Below, piece by piece: positions 50,927 through 61,200 of a stretch of 64,000 bases of DNA. The stretch is from Cellulosimicrobium marinum (GTDB taxonomy: Bacteria; Actinomycetota; Actinomycetes; Actinomycetales; Cellulomonadaceae). The stretch covers positions 558,001 through 622,000 of the forward strand of contig NZ_JAJBZH010000002.1 in the NCBI RefSeq assembly GCF_020551945.1, written 5' to 3'. A program made the translations under genes and the position numbers. The notes under the pieces were generated by a model. The model was not told where the DNA came from. It searched no databases and saw nothing but the letters and a program-made list of their open reading frames with translations. How positions within the stretch are numbered: position 1 is the stretch's first letter; each line of letters begins with the position of its first letter.

Positions 50927-51515
50927 CGTGGCCGCCCGGGAGGGTCGCTCGGGGGTCCAGGACGTCGAGGGCCCGGTGCACGACGGCGCCCAGGTCGTCG
51001 TCGTCGGTCGTGGCCCAGTGGAGCAGGGCGGCGGTGAGTGCGGCGAGCGTCGCGCCGACGGCGGCGCGCGCGGCGAGGGGGTCGCACCCGTCGGCGACGA
51101 GCCGTTCGACGACGGCGTCCTCCGTGCGGGCGTTGTTCTGCCCGACGGCGCCGCGCAGCGCGGGCGTGCGCGCGACGACCCGGGTGCGGCGCCGGACGAT
51201 CTCGACGGCGTCCTCGGGGATGTCCCGCCAGGCGGCGCGCAGCCCGGCGACCGTGCGGGCGAGGGGCGGGTCCGACGTCGGCTGCGCGGCGACGGCCTCG
51301 ACGAGGACGGGGTCGTAGGGGTCGTCGAGCACGACGCGCTCCTTGGCGCCGAAGTGCCGGAAGAACGTCATCTCGGTGACCCCGGCGGCTGCGGCGACCT
51401 GCGCCGCGGAGGTCGCGTCGTAGCCCTGCCGCTCGAACAGGTCGAGCGCGGCCGCGACGAGGCGGTCGGCGGTGCGCTGTCGTCGCGCGGCCCGGGGGTC
51501 GTCGTCGGAGGTCAT
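50919..51515 (-). CDS. TetR-family regulator of the first ABC operon
   Basis: 198 residues. HTH region: ALDLFERQGYDATSAAQVAA and VTEMTFFRHFGAKERVVLDD. The gene is the first of the TetR-ATPase-permease operon and overlaps the ATPase start. The palindrome upstream of its start is its probable autoregulatory site. Ligand unknown. Confidence 0.88.
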   Translation of the reverse strand: MTSDDDPRAARRQRTADRLVAAALDLFERQGYDATSAAQVAAAAGVTEMTFFRHFGAKERVVLDDPYDPVLVEAVAAQPTSDPPLARTVAGLRAAWRDIPEDAVEIVRRRTRVVARTPALRGAVGQNNARTEDAVVERLVADGCDPLAARAAVGATLAALTAALLHWATTDDDDLGAVVHRALDVLDPRATLPGGHDG

Positions 51516-51530
51516 GACTCGATGTTAGTC

Positions 51531-51549
51531 ACTCACATCACGACGGTTC
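51531..51549. promoter_or_regulatory. TetR operator-like palindrome
   Basis: GATGTTAGTCACTCACATC has 16 of 19 symmetric positions, with GTTAGT and ACTCAC half-sites around one base. It lies 16 bp upstream of the TetR start. Confidence 0.6.
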
Positions 51550-51552
51550 AAC

Positions 51553-51612
51553 GCCGAACCCCGGGTTATGCGGCAGTCCAGGACGGAACTGCCGCGCAAC
51601 CCGGGGGTCGGC
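51553..51612. repeat. 60-nt palindromic element, copy D (intergenic)
   Basis: Starts GCCGAACCCCGGGTT and ends GGGGGTCGGC. Inner GCGGCAG and CTGCCG give 24-nt arms. It sits between the TetR operon promoter and the 3' end of the next ABC operon. Confidence 0.8.
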
Positions 51613-51643
51613 AGGGTCCGACGCCGTGCCCGACGGCGCGGCG

Positions 51644-53317
51644 TCAGACCGCGGGCACGTCCCGCCGTCGGAAGCCCACGACGGCGGCCACGAGCAGGCC
51701 GACCACGACCACCGACAGCCCGGCCAGCGCCACCGGGTCGAGGTCCTCGGTGAACGCCGACGGCACCCAGTGGAACGGCGAGAGCCAGAAGAAGACCTCC
51801 GGGAGGTCATCGATCAGCCCGCCGAACATCCCGAGCACGAACGTGTAGGCGAGCAGCGCCCAGCCCGCCGCGGTCGCGCGCGGCACCCACGCGTAGAGCG
51901 CCGCGGTGAGCGCGAGGAACACGAGCACGGCGGGCAGGTAGCCGACGAGGACCTCGGTGTACGCCGCGCCGTCGGGCCCGCCGCCGTCCACCGCGAGCGC
52001 CCCGAGCCGCACGGCGTAGACGCTCACCGCGAGCAGGACCACGGTCCCGAGGCCCGCGACGAGGAGCTGCGCGCCGAGCCAGCGCGTGCGGGCGACGGGC
52101 AGCGCGAGCGCCACCTCGGCGCGCCCGGCCGACTCCTCGGCCTTGGGGCGCAGCGCCATGACGATCGCGTAGGCGGCGCAGCACAGCACCGCGTACAGGA
52201 GCATGACGTCGAGGAACGCGAGCGCGAACTGGTCGGTGTCCCCGCCGAACACGGCGGCGATGGCCGGGTTCTCCGCGACGAGGTCGCCCACCATCTCGTC
52301 GATGTCGGGGAGCATCGTCCCCGTCGCGAACCACAGCAGGCCCAGGCCGAGCGCCGACCAGAGCAGCGCCGAGCGCTGCTGGATCCACGCGAGCGAGACG
52401 GGCCCCCGCAGGGACGCGCGCGCCTCCGCCCGGCCGCCGCGGCTCGCCACGAGGCCGCCGCCGAAGTCGCGGTGCGACGCGAGCACCGACGCGAGCCACA
52501 GGAGCAGGACGATGCTCACGACGCTGAGGAGCGCGGGCCACCAGCGCAGGTCGACGAACGCGCGCATCTGCTGCGCCCACGCGATCGGGGAGAACCAGGA
52601 GAGCGTGCTGCCGCCGAGCTCGCGCAGGTCGCCCGCGGCTCGCACGGCGAACGCCACGCCGAACACCGCGAGGCTCCCGCCCGTCGCGGCCCGCCCGTGC
52701 GCGGTCACCTGGCACAGGACGAGCGCGACGGCGCCGAACACCATCGCGGACAGCGCCGACCCGACGGTCATGCCGAGCGAGTCGACGAGGCCGAGCCCGC
52801 CGACCGCCGTCATCGTCAGCGCGGAGGCGACGGCGATCACGGCGTTGACGACCGTGAGGGTCACGACGGCCGCGACCGCGGGCGCGTGCCGGCCCACCGT
52901 CGCCGCCCGGACGAGCTCGGAGCGGCCCGACTCCTCCTCGGCGCGCGTGTGCCGCACGACGTGGAGGATGCTCAGCACCGCGAGCGCGAGCACGACCCAC
53001 ACGATGCCCTCGTTCGCCATGGACGGACCGGTGGAGTAGTCGTCGATCCCGTAGCCGGGTCCGCCCATGACGATGCCGGCGGGCGTCTCCATGACGGCGG
53101 CGCGGGCCTGCTGCGCGGCCGGGTCGGCGAACAGCGTGTCGAGCGCGAACGTGAAGTAGCCGTAGAACGCGACCATCGACGCCGTCCACACCGCCAGGCG
53201 CACGCGGTCGCGCCGCAGGACGAACCGCACGAGGTCCCACGTGCCGGTGAGGGTGGACCCGCCCGTGGTCCGCGGGGCGGGCGTCGCCGGGGCGGTCCGC
53301 TCGGCCGTCGCGGTCAT
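51644..53317 (-). CDS. ABC permease, polyketide-antibiotic exporter type
   Basis: 557 residues with about twelve helices in two halves, the duplicated plan of the COG3559 exporter family. It overlaps the ATPase stop (ATGA). The C-terminal part ([17 protein letters not shown]) is characteristic of that family. The substrate is unknown. A TetR-ATPase-permease set is commonly a drug or antibiotic exporter. Confidence 0.85.
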   Translation of the reverse strand: MTATAERTAPATPAPRTTGGSTLTGTWDLVRFVLRRDRVRLAVWTASMVAFYGYFTFALDTLFADPAAQQARAAVMETPAGIVMGGPGYGIDDYSTGPSMANEGIVWVVLALAVLSILHVVRHTRAEEESGRSELVRAATVGRHAPAVAAVVTLTVVNAVIAVASALTMTAVGGLGLVDSLGMTVGSALSAMVFGAVALVLCQVTAHGRAATGGSLAVFGVAFAVRAAGDLRELGGSTLSWFSPIAWAQQMRAFVDLRWWPALLSVVSIVLLLWLASVLASHRDFGGGLVASRGGRAEARASLRGPVSLAWIQQRSALLWSALGLGLLWFATGTMLPDIDEMVGDLVAENPAIAAVFGGDTDQFALAFLDVMLLYAVLCCAAYAIVMALRPKAEESAGRAEVALALPVARTRWLGAQLLVAGLGTVVLLAVSVYAVRLGALAVDGGGPDGAAYTEVLVGYLPAVLVFLALTAALYAWVPRATAAGWALLAYTFVLGMFGGLIDDLPEVFFWLSPFHWVPSAFTEDLDPVALAGLSVVVVGLLVAAVVGFRRRDVPAV

Positions 53318-54300
53318 CGCGCACCCGCCGTCTGCGGGGCGTCGGCGCCCGCCGCGCCGTCCGGGCCCGCGTCGGCGGCGAGGTCGTCGCCGTAGTGCCG
53401 CATGAACAGCTCCTCGAGCGAGGGCGGCGTCGCGGTGAGGCTGCGGACTCCGAGGGCGCCGAGGGCCGCCAGCACCTCGCCGATGTGCGTGTCGTCGACG
53501 TCGAGGGCCACGCGCGTGCCGTCCGGGGTGGGGTGCGCCTGCACGTCGTGCACGCCCGCGAGCCCGGCGAGCCCGGCGGCGTCGCCCGCGACGACGGCGC
53601 TCACGGCGGTGCGCGTGAGGTGGCGCAGCCCGTCGAGCGTCCCGGACTCCACGGCGCGCCCGGCACGGATGATCGTCACGGTGTCGCACACCTTCTCGAC
53701 CTCGGACAGGATGTGGCTCGACAGCAGCACCGACGTGCCCGCGGCCTTCGCCTCGCGCACGCACTCGGTGAAGACGGCCTCCATGAGCGGGTCGAGGCCC
53801 GACGTCGGCTCGTCGAGGACGAGCAGGTCGACGGGCGACGTGAACGCCGCGACGAGCGCGACCTTCTGACGGTTGCCCTTGGAGTACGTGCGGGCCTTCT
53901 TCGTCGGGTCGAGCTCGAAGCGCTCCAGCAGGTCCGCGCGGCGTCGTCGCGCGGCGCCGTCCCGGCGACCTCCGCGCAGCCGCGTGAGGTAGTCGATCGA
54001 CTCGCCGCCGGTGAGGTTCGGCCACAGCGTGACGTCGCCGGGGACGTAGGCCAGGCGCCGGTGGAGGGCGACGGCATCGTCCCACGGGTCGCCGCCGAGC
54101 AGGCGGACGGTGCCGGAGTCGGCGCGCAGCAGGCCGAGCAGCACGCGGATGGTCGTGGACTTCCCGGACCCGTTGGGCCCGAGGAACCCGGCGACCTCGC
54201 CCTCGCGGACGGTGAGGTCGAGCCCGTCGAGCGCGGCGACGGTGCCGAAGGACTTGCGCAGGTCGTGGATCTCGACGGCGGTGGTCGGTGGTGTGGTCAT
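53314..54300 (-). CDS. ABC ATPase of the exporter
   Basis: 328 residues. Walker [10 protein letters not shown], Walker [13 protein letters not shown] and an H-loop in SSHILSE are present. The signature is YSKGNRQKV, the variant seen in the DrrA-like group. The ~90 C-terminal residues form an extra regulatory domain. AGAGGA precedes the ATG at 54300. Confidence 0.9.
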   Translation of the reverse strand: MTTPPTTAVEIHDLRKSFGTVAALDGLDLTVREGEVAGFLGPNGSGKSTTIRVLLGLLRADSGTVRLLGGDPWDDAVALHRRLAYVPGDVTLWPNLTGGESIDYLTRLRGGRRDGAARRRRADLLERFELDPTKKARTYSKGNRQKVALVAAFTSPVDLLVLDEPTSGLDPLMEAVFTECVREAKAAGTSVLLSSHILSEVEKVCDTVTIIRAGRAVESGTLDGLRHLTRTAVSAVVAGDAAGLAGLAGVHDVQAHPTPDGTRVALDVDDTHIGEVLAALGALGVRSLTATPPSLEELFMRHYGDDLAADAGPDGAAGADAPQTAGAR

Positions 54301-54350
54301 GGTCGGTCCTCTCGTGCTGGGGTGTCCGGGCGGGTGCGGGACGGGTCGGC

Positions 54351-55019
54351 TCAGGCCGACGCGGCGTCCTGCTCCTGCGGCGGGTCGCCGACGTAGAGGA
54401 GGTACTCGTCGAGCAGCCGGCGCGTGGCGAGCAGGCCCTCGGTGTAGAGCTCGAGCGAGGGCAGGGCGACCGAGTCGACGTACCGGCGGGTCGCGCCCGC
54501 GAGGTCGTCGGGGGAGTCGGGCGGGTCGAGGGTGAGGGACAGCAGCAGCGCGCCCATGGAGGACCGCACGAGGTAGCGCGCCCGGGCCTTCTCGTCGCGG
54601 CTGGGGCGCAGCACGCCCGCGGCGACGGCCTCGCGCACGTACTCCTCGGCGTCGGCCGTGAGGTGCTCGACGAACGCGCGCGCGAGCGGCCCGCCGGCCT
54701 GCAGGCTGCGCAGCGCGTAGCCGACGGCGGGGGCGTACTCCTCGACGTGGGCGAACCACGGGGCCATCGGCATCGCGCCCGCCGTGTCGGTCATGACGTC
54801 GCGCTTCGTGGTCCGCACGGTCGCGAGCACGTGCTCGTCGCACGCCTGGCGCAGGCCGTCCTTGGACCCGAAGTGGTGCACGACGAGCGCGGCGCTCACC
54901 CCGGCGTCGGCCGCGACGGCACGCAGGGGTGCGCCGAACCCGTCGCGCGCGAACCGCAGGATCGCGGCGTCGCGGATCCGGGCGCGGGTGGTGAGGTCGT
55001 CGACGGACGTTGAACGCAT
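54351..55019 (-). CDS. TetR-family regulator of the second ABC operon
   Basis: 222 residues from the ATG at 55019. HTH region: [20 protein letters not shown] and [20 protein letters not shown]. The frame is open further upstream, but the operator palindromes occupy that stretch. It heads the ATPase-permease pair 50 bp downstream. Ligand unknown. Confidence 0.87.
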   Translation of the reverse strand: MRSTSVDDLTTRARIRDAAILRFARDGFGAPLRAVAADAGVSAALVVHHFGSKDGLRQACDEHVLATVRTTKRDVMTDTAGAMPMAPWFAHVEEYAPAVGYALRSLQAGGPLARAFVEHLTADAEEYVREAVAAGVLRPSRDEKARARYLVRSSMGALLLSLTLDPPDSPDDLAGATRRYVDSVALPSLELYTEGLLATRRLLDEYLLYVGDPPQEQDAASA

Positions 55020-55047
55020 GTTCAGCAGGCTAAACGTTCGTTCAACC
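55011..55047. promoter_or_regulatory. Operator-like repeats around the TetR start
   Basis: TGAACGCATGTTCA (55011-55024) is a palindrome that contains the TetR start codon. AAACGTTCGTTCA follows about 10 bp later with further GAACG/CGTTC half-sites. It suggests autoregulation at the translation start or an overlapping leaderless promoter. Confidence 0.5.
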
Positions 55048-55207
55048 CGCTGTCCATCGCGTCGTGCGCCGGACAGAGGGGAAGCGGTTGCTCGCGAGGT
55101 CGCGCGTTCACCGCGACGCCGTGAAGGTCGTGTGGCAGTGTCGTGACGACGGTCGGCGCACGACGACGTGCGTCGAGGTGGGCGCGCGATCTTCGGAGGG
55201 CATCGCG

Positions 55208-58200
55208 ATGGCGGAACGCCGGACGGCGGACGGTACGACCCGAGCGGGACGGACGGCGCGGCAGCGTCGGGCGAGACGGCTGCGCCAGACCTGGGCCGCG
55301 GTCGGCACCGCACTGCTCGCGCTGCCGCTCGCCCTCGTCCCGGCCGCCCCCGCAGCGGCGGCGTCCTGGGGCATCCAGAAGCAGGCCCTGAGTCAGGGCC
55401 CGTACACGCCCGGTGACGAGGTGCAGTGGGTCGTCACGGTGTCGTGCTCCGACCCCAACGCGGACCCGTGCGTGCCGACGACGATCACCGACCCCCTCCC
55501 CGACGGGATCGAGCTCGTCAGCGCCTCGGTGCAGAACCAGAGCGGCGCCACGAACGGCTCCCTCGACCCCGACACCGAGACCGACACCGTCACCTACACC
55601 GCCGACAGCGTGAACAACGGTGGTCAGGTGCAGATCCTGATCAACGCCGTCGTCGACCCGGACATCCCCTACGCGGCCGACGGCGTGCCGATCACGAACA
55701 CCGCGACGGTCGTCTCGGACAACGCCCCCGCGAACCAGGCATCGAACTCCATCACGCCGACCGTCCCCCTGAACCTCGACTCCGCGACGACGAAGGAGAT
55801 CACGCCCGAGGGGGCGATCGCGAGCCCCGGCACGCCCGCGCTCGTGACCCTCGGCGCGACCAACACGTCCAACGACCCGGTGGACAGCCTCGTCCTCTCC
55901 GAGCCCGTGGACCCCGCAGCGGATCCCAACCCCTTCACCTACCTCGAGTTCACCGGCTTCGGACCGGACGGCGACGGCACGGGGATCGCCTGGCCGGAGG
56001 GCGCGACCGGGGCGACGGTGACGTTCACGTGCGCGGACGGCTCCACGCCGAGCGACAGCACGACCACGCCCGACACGCTGCCCAACCCGCCGGACGGGTG
56101 CGTCGTCGAGGGCTTCACCGTCGAGTTCACCGGTGACATCGCGATCGGTGCCACCGCGAGCATCCCGTTCGCGACCGCACAGTCGGCGGCGGTCACGCAG
56201 ATCACCGACGAGACCATCGTCACCAACGACACGGCGTCGTCCGTGATCCGTGACGGGACCGTGTCCACACCGGTCGAGGCGGAGGACACCTACGTCCTCA
56301 CGCCGCCGAACAACACCGTCACCGCGACGAAGTCGTTCGACCCGGCCACCGTGAGCGCGGGCGCGTCCAGCACCGTGACCATCGGGGCGACGAACGCCGG
56401 CGACCCGACGACGGGCCTGTCGATCACCGAGCCCTCGCCCGGGACCGACAGCCCCTTCGAGGGCGACGACCCGCTCACGTTCACGGGCTGGGGGACCGCG
56501 GACGACCCCGGCGTCGTCCAGTGGCCCACGGGTGCCGACGGCGCGAGCGTGACGTACACGTGCGCGGACGGCTCCACGCCCACCGTCGACGCGACCGAGC
56601 CGAACACCCTGCCCGACCCGCCCGGCGGCTGCACGGTCGTCGGGTTCACCGTGTCCTTCACCGGCGACATCGTCACCGGGGCCGAGGCGTCCCTGCCGTT
56701 CCAGGTGGACACCGACCCGGACCAGGTCACCGACGACGTCACCCACCCGAACGAGATCACCGCGACCATCCCCAACGACTCGAGCACCGCCGACGCGTCG
56801 CTCGTCACGCTCACCGACCGGCTCGCGACGAGCACGACCAAGTCGATCTCGCCGTCGACGATCCCCGCGCTGCCCGGCCAGACCGTCGTCGTCGGCCTCC
56901 CGACGCAGCTCCTGCCGTTCGGTCCCGACGGCTCCACGACCGGCGCGGAGCAGATCGTCGTGCAGGACCCGACGGACCCCGGCGCCCCGGGGGAGTTCTG
57001 GGACTCCTTCACCGCATCCTCCGTGCGGTCCACGGGGGTGCCGGCGGGTACCGCGCTGACCGTCAACTACTGGGACGGGACCGCGTGGGTCGAGGCACCC
57101 GGGTGCGGAAGCCCCGTGCAGGGATCCGCGACCGTCAACTGCGACCTGCCTGACGGCGCACAGGGGGTCCAGTTCGTCTACGAGGACACCACCGGCGACG
57201 GCATCCCGCCCGGGACGAGCGTCTCCCCGAACTTCGTCGCCGCCTACGACGGGCCGCAGGACCAGGACGACCCCGTCGAGAACTGCGGCGCGTCGAGCGC
57301 CTCGGCGGACACGGTGGCCCCGACCGCACCCGCCGAGGGCTGCGACACGGTCGACCCGTTCCCCGTGCCGACCGAGCCGGGCGACCTCGACTTCATCGCC
57401 AAGGCGTTCCTCGCACCCGACGGCCAGACGGGTACCCCTTACACCGTGCGCGCCCGCACGCAGGACGAGATCACGGCCCGGGTCACCTGGTCGACGAACG
57501 GGTTCGAGAACGTGGACCCGATGGTGATCAGCGACCTCGCCGACCCGGTCGCCGCGGACGACCCGGGGATCTCCGACTCGTTCTACGACGCGTTCGACCT
57601 CGTCTCGGTCGCGCTCGACGACCCGCTCCTGCAGTACGACCAGGTCGAGAGCGTGGAGCTGTACATCGACGGAGCGTGGGTCGAGGCGACCGACGACCCC
57701 TGCCCGGAGGCGTGCGACGGGACGTTCCCCGGGTACACGCTGACGGCGGACGAGCAGGAGGACGCGACGTCCGTGCGGCTGACCTACACCGAGTCGCCCG
57801 GCCGCGAGCAGTTCCCCGCGGACCCGACCGAACCGGCCGCCGGCGAGGGCGTCGCACGGTCGACGCAGGCCGACGGCCGCCACCTCGACCTCACCTTCCG
57901 GCTGCGCGACGACCGTCGCAGCGGAGGTCCGGCGCTCGGCCGTGACCAGGACGAGATCTACAACAACGCCGAGGACCCCGGACTCGTCACCGACACGGCG
58001 CGCGGCACGGCGACCTTCAACCCGCCGGGGGGCGGGGACGCCGTCGTCCGCACGGACACCGACGACGACGACGTGCTGATCATCGACGAGCCCATCAACG
58101 TGGGGATCTCGAAGACGTGGGCCGGCGGTCCGCTGTCCGTGCCGCCCGAGGGCACGCCCTACGAGGACTTCCCGACGACGGTGGTCACCGTCACCGCCTC

Positions 58201-61200
58201 CAACAACTCGGTGGCGCGGGTGGACGAGCTGCGGATCGCCGAACCGTCCTCCGCCAACGCCGGCCTCGTCGTCGAGCCGGAGGTGGATCCGGGGACCAAC
58301 CCGTTCGACGCCTTCACCCTGACGGACATCATCGCCGTCTCGCCGCCGGACGGCACCGAGACGACGACGGTCACGCTCACCACCGTCGGCGGCACGGCCA
58401 CGGACTACACACCGGCGCAGGCGCAGGCGCTCACGGTGGACGAGCTCGCGGACGTCGTCGGCGTGGAGGTCACGTTCGACGGCAGGATCGCCTCCACGGA
58501 GACCGGGAACAACGAGGGCGTGCTGGAGATGCGTCTCAAGCTGCGCGAGCTCGACCGGTACACCGGCGAGCGCGTCACCGTGGACCACGACCCGAACCCC
58601 GTGCCGAACAGCGCCGGCGCCGAGGTGTCGGACCCCGGCGGGACGACCGACCAGACGCCGCAGGCGTGGGCCACCGCGGACATGGAGCTGCAGGACGCGG
58701 CGATCAGCATGGAGCAGACGAAGTCGTTCGACCCGCCGACCGTCGTCGAGCCCGGGTCGGACGCGGAGGAGAACCCGACCTCGGTGCTGGAGATCACGGG
58801 GCAGCCCCAGGGGCCGTCTCGCGCGGTCGAGATGGTCCTCACCGACGTGGACGGGAGCTTCTGGAACCAGTACGACCTCGTCGACTTCGCGGACACCACG
58901 TTCCGGGCGCCGATCGACCAGGTGCAGGTCGACGCCTGCACGGGCGGGACGTACGACGAGGCGAGCGACACGTTCGCGGACTGCGTGTGGACCGACGGGG
59001 AACCCTCCGGGACGTTCGCGCTGCCCGGCGACGTCCAGCCGGCCGACGTCGTGGGGCTCCGCCTCACCTTCACCAAGGCGGACGGAACGATCTGGGAGAA
59101 CCCGTCGGACCCGACGCAGGTGGTACACCTCACCGTGCAGGTGCGCGACACGCTCCGGTCGGACCCGGGCACGCCCGTGCCGAGCGACCTCGCCCAGAAC
59201 GACCCCGCCCCCGGCGAGACCGCGCCGGGCCTCGCGACGAACGACGTGACCGCGACGGTGACGGGCGCCGACCTCGTCTTCAACCCGGAGGACCCCGAGA
59301 ACCCGATCCCGGTGAGCTCGACGGCCGACGCGACCTCGACGATCACCTACGCGCACACGGAGAACGCCGTCGAGATCGTCAAGGACTTCGCCGGCGAGGT
59401 GTCCAGCACCCGTCCGCCGGACGGCGTGTTCCCCATGAACATCACGATCCGGAACACGGGCAACCGGCCGATCTACGACCCGGTGGTCACCGACCCCATG
59501 CCGACGGACCCGGACGGCCCCCAGCTGCGCCTCGCAGAGGTCGCCGAGCCGTACGCGTTCGCGCTCGACGGTGCAGCCCCGGACCCGGCGAACGGTCCCG
59601 CGATGCCGACGGACACGGATCAGGTCACGATCGACCGCTCGGGGAACATCGGGTCCCTGACCTTCACGTTCCCCGAGGGCACCGTCCTCGAGGTGGGGCA
59701 GACCTACACGATCACCGTGCAGGTGGAGTTCCGCGTGACGCTCCCGGCGCAGACGGTGGTCCGCAACACGGCGGGGGTGACCGGCGACCGCCCGTGGGAC
59801 GAGTGCGTGAGCCGACTGAACGACGAGACCGGCGCGTGCGAGGCCGACGCGGACGTCACGACGGTCCCGGCGGCCGTGCTCGCCGAGTCGAAGTCCGTGC
59901 GGTCGACGGACGACGAGTACCCGCTCGGGATCATCGTCGACCCGGACCAGCCGGGCGACGTCCAGCCGGAGGACTGCACACCCGACGCCGGCGGCTTCTA
60001 CTCCTACCCCTGCACGCCGGTCATCCCTCCGGGCGAGAACGAGACGTGGCACATCCGTGTGGACAACGTCGGCAACCTGCCCATCGACACGGTGGTCGTG
60101 TACGACCGGCTGCCCACCCCGGGTGACGGCCCGTCGTACCAGGGGAGCCCGCGCGGGTCGCAGTTCACGCCGATCCTCACGAACGACGCGCCGCCGGCCC
60201 TCGTCAACGCCCCCGCGGGCGCGGTCGCGACCTTCTACTACACGACGGTCGACGACTACTGCCTCGACGATATCGAGGACCCCCTCTCGGGCCAGACGTG
60301 CTCCGACGACCCGGACGCCGGTGGGTGGGCGCCGCTGCCCTCCGGGGGCAGCGACGCGCTGTACGCGTCGGTGACGGCGCTGAAGACCGTCATCACGTTC
60401 CCCGCGGACCAGCCGCTGCGCCCCGGAAGCTTCGTCGCGCTCGAGGGCACGTCGACGACGCCCCCGCGGGTGCCCGAGGCCGGGGACCGAGCCATCGCGT
60501 TCAACTCCGCCGCGGCGAACGGCGTCGGTGTCGGGCCTGCGGGCGGCCGGTTCAACATGCTGACCACCGAGGGTGTCAAGGTCGGCGTCGCGACGGCCGT
60601 CGGCTCGCTGCAGGTGGACAAGGTCGTGGCCGGCGAGGCCGCGGACCTCGCGCCCGAGACGTTCACGATGACGGTCGAGTGCACGTCGTCGCCGGGGACG
60701 TGGGTGGAGACGGTGCTCGACCCGGTCGAGATCACCGTCACCCCGGGGGCCCCGACGGTCGTCGAGGACATCCCGTGGGGCTCGGAGTGCACGGTGACGG
60801 AGGATGGCAGCGACGGGCAGACCCGCCTCGTCCTCCTGCCCGAGTCGGTGATCATCGACAGCGAGACGGCCGACGACCCGGTCCTCATCGGGGCCGTCAA
60901 CTGGTACGACCTGTCGAGCATCGTCATCGACAAGGAGGTCGTCAGCGACGCCGTCGACCAGGACGGGGAACCGGTGGTGTTCGGCCCGTTCGACGGGACG
61001 GTGGACTGCACGTTCCTCGGCGAGCCGGTCTACGCGGACGGCTTCGGTCCCGACACGCCGATGACGTTCGAGCTGGAGGACGGCGAGTCCGTCGAGTTCG
61101 ACGGGCTCCCGGTGAACGCGGAGTGCACGGTCACCGAGACCGGTGCCGGGAACGCGTCGTCGACGACCATCACCGTGCGGCACGGTCCGCTCGGCGAGCC

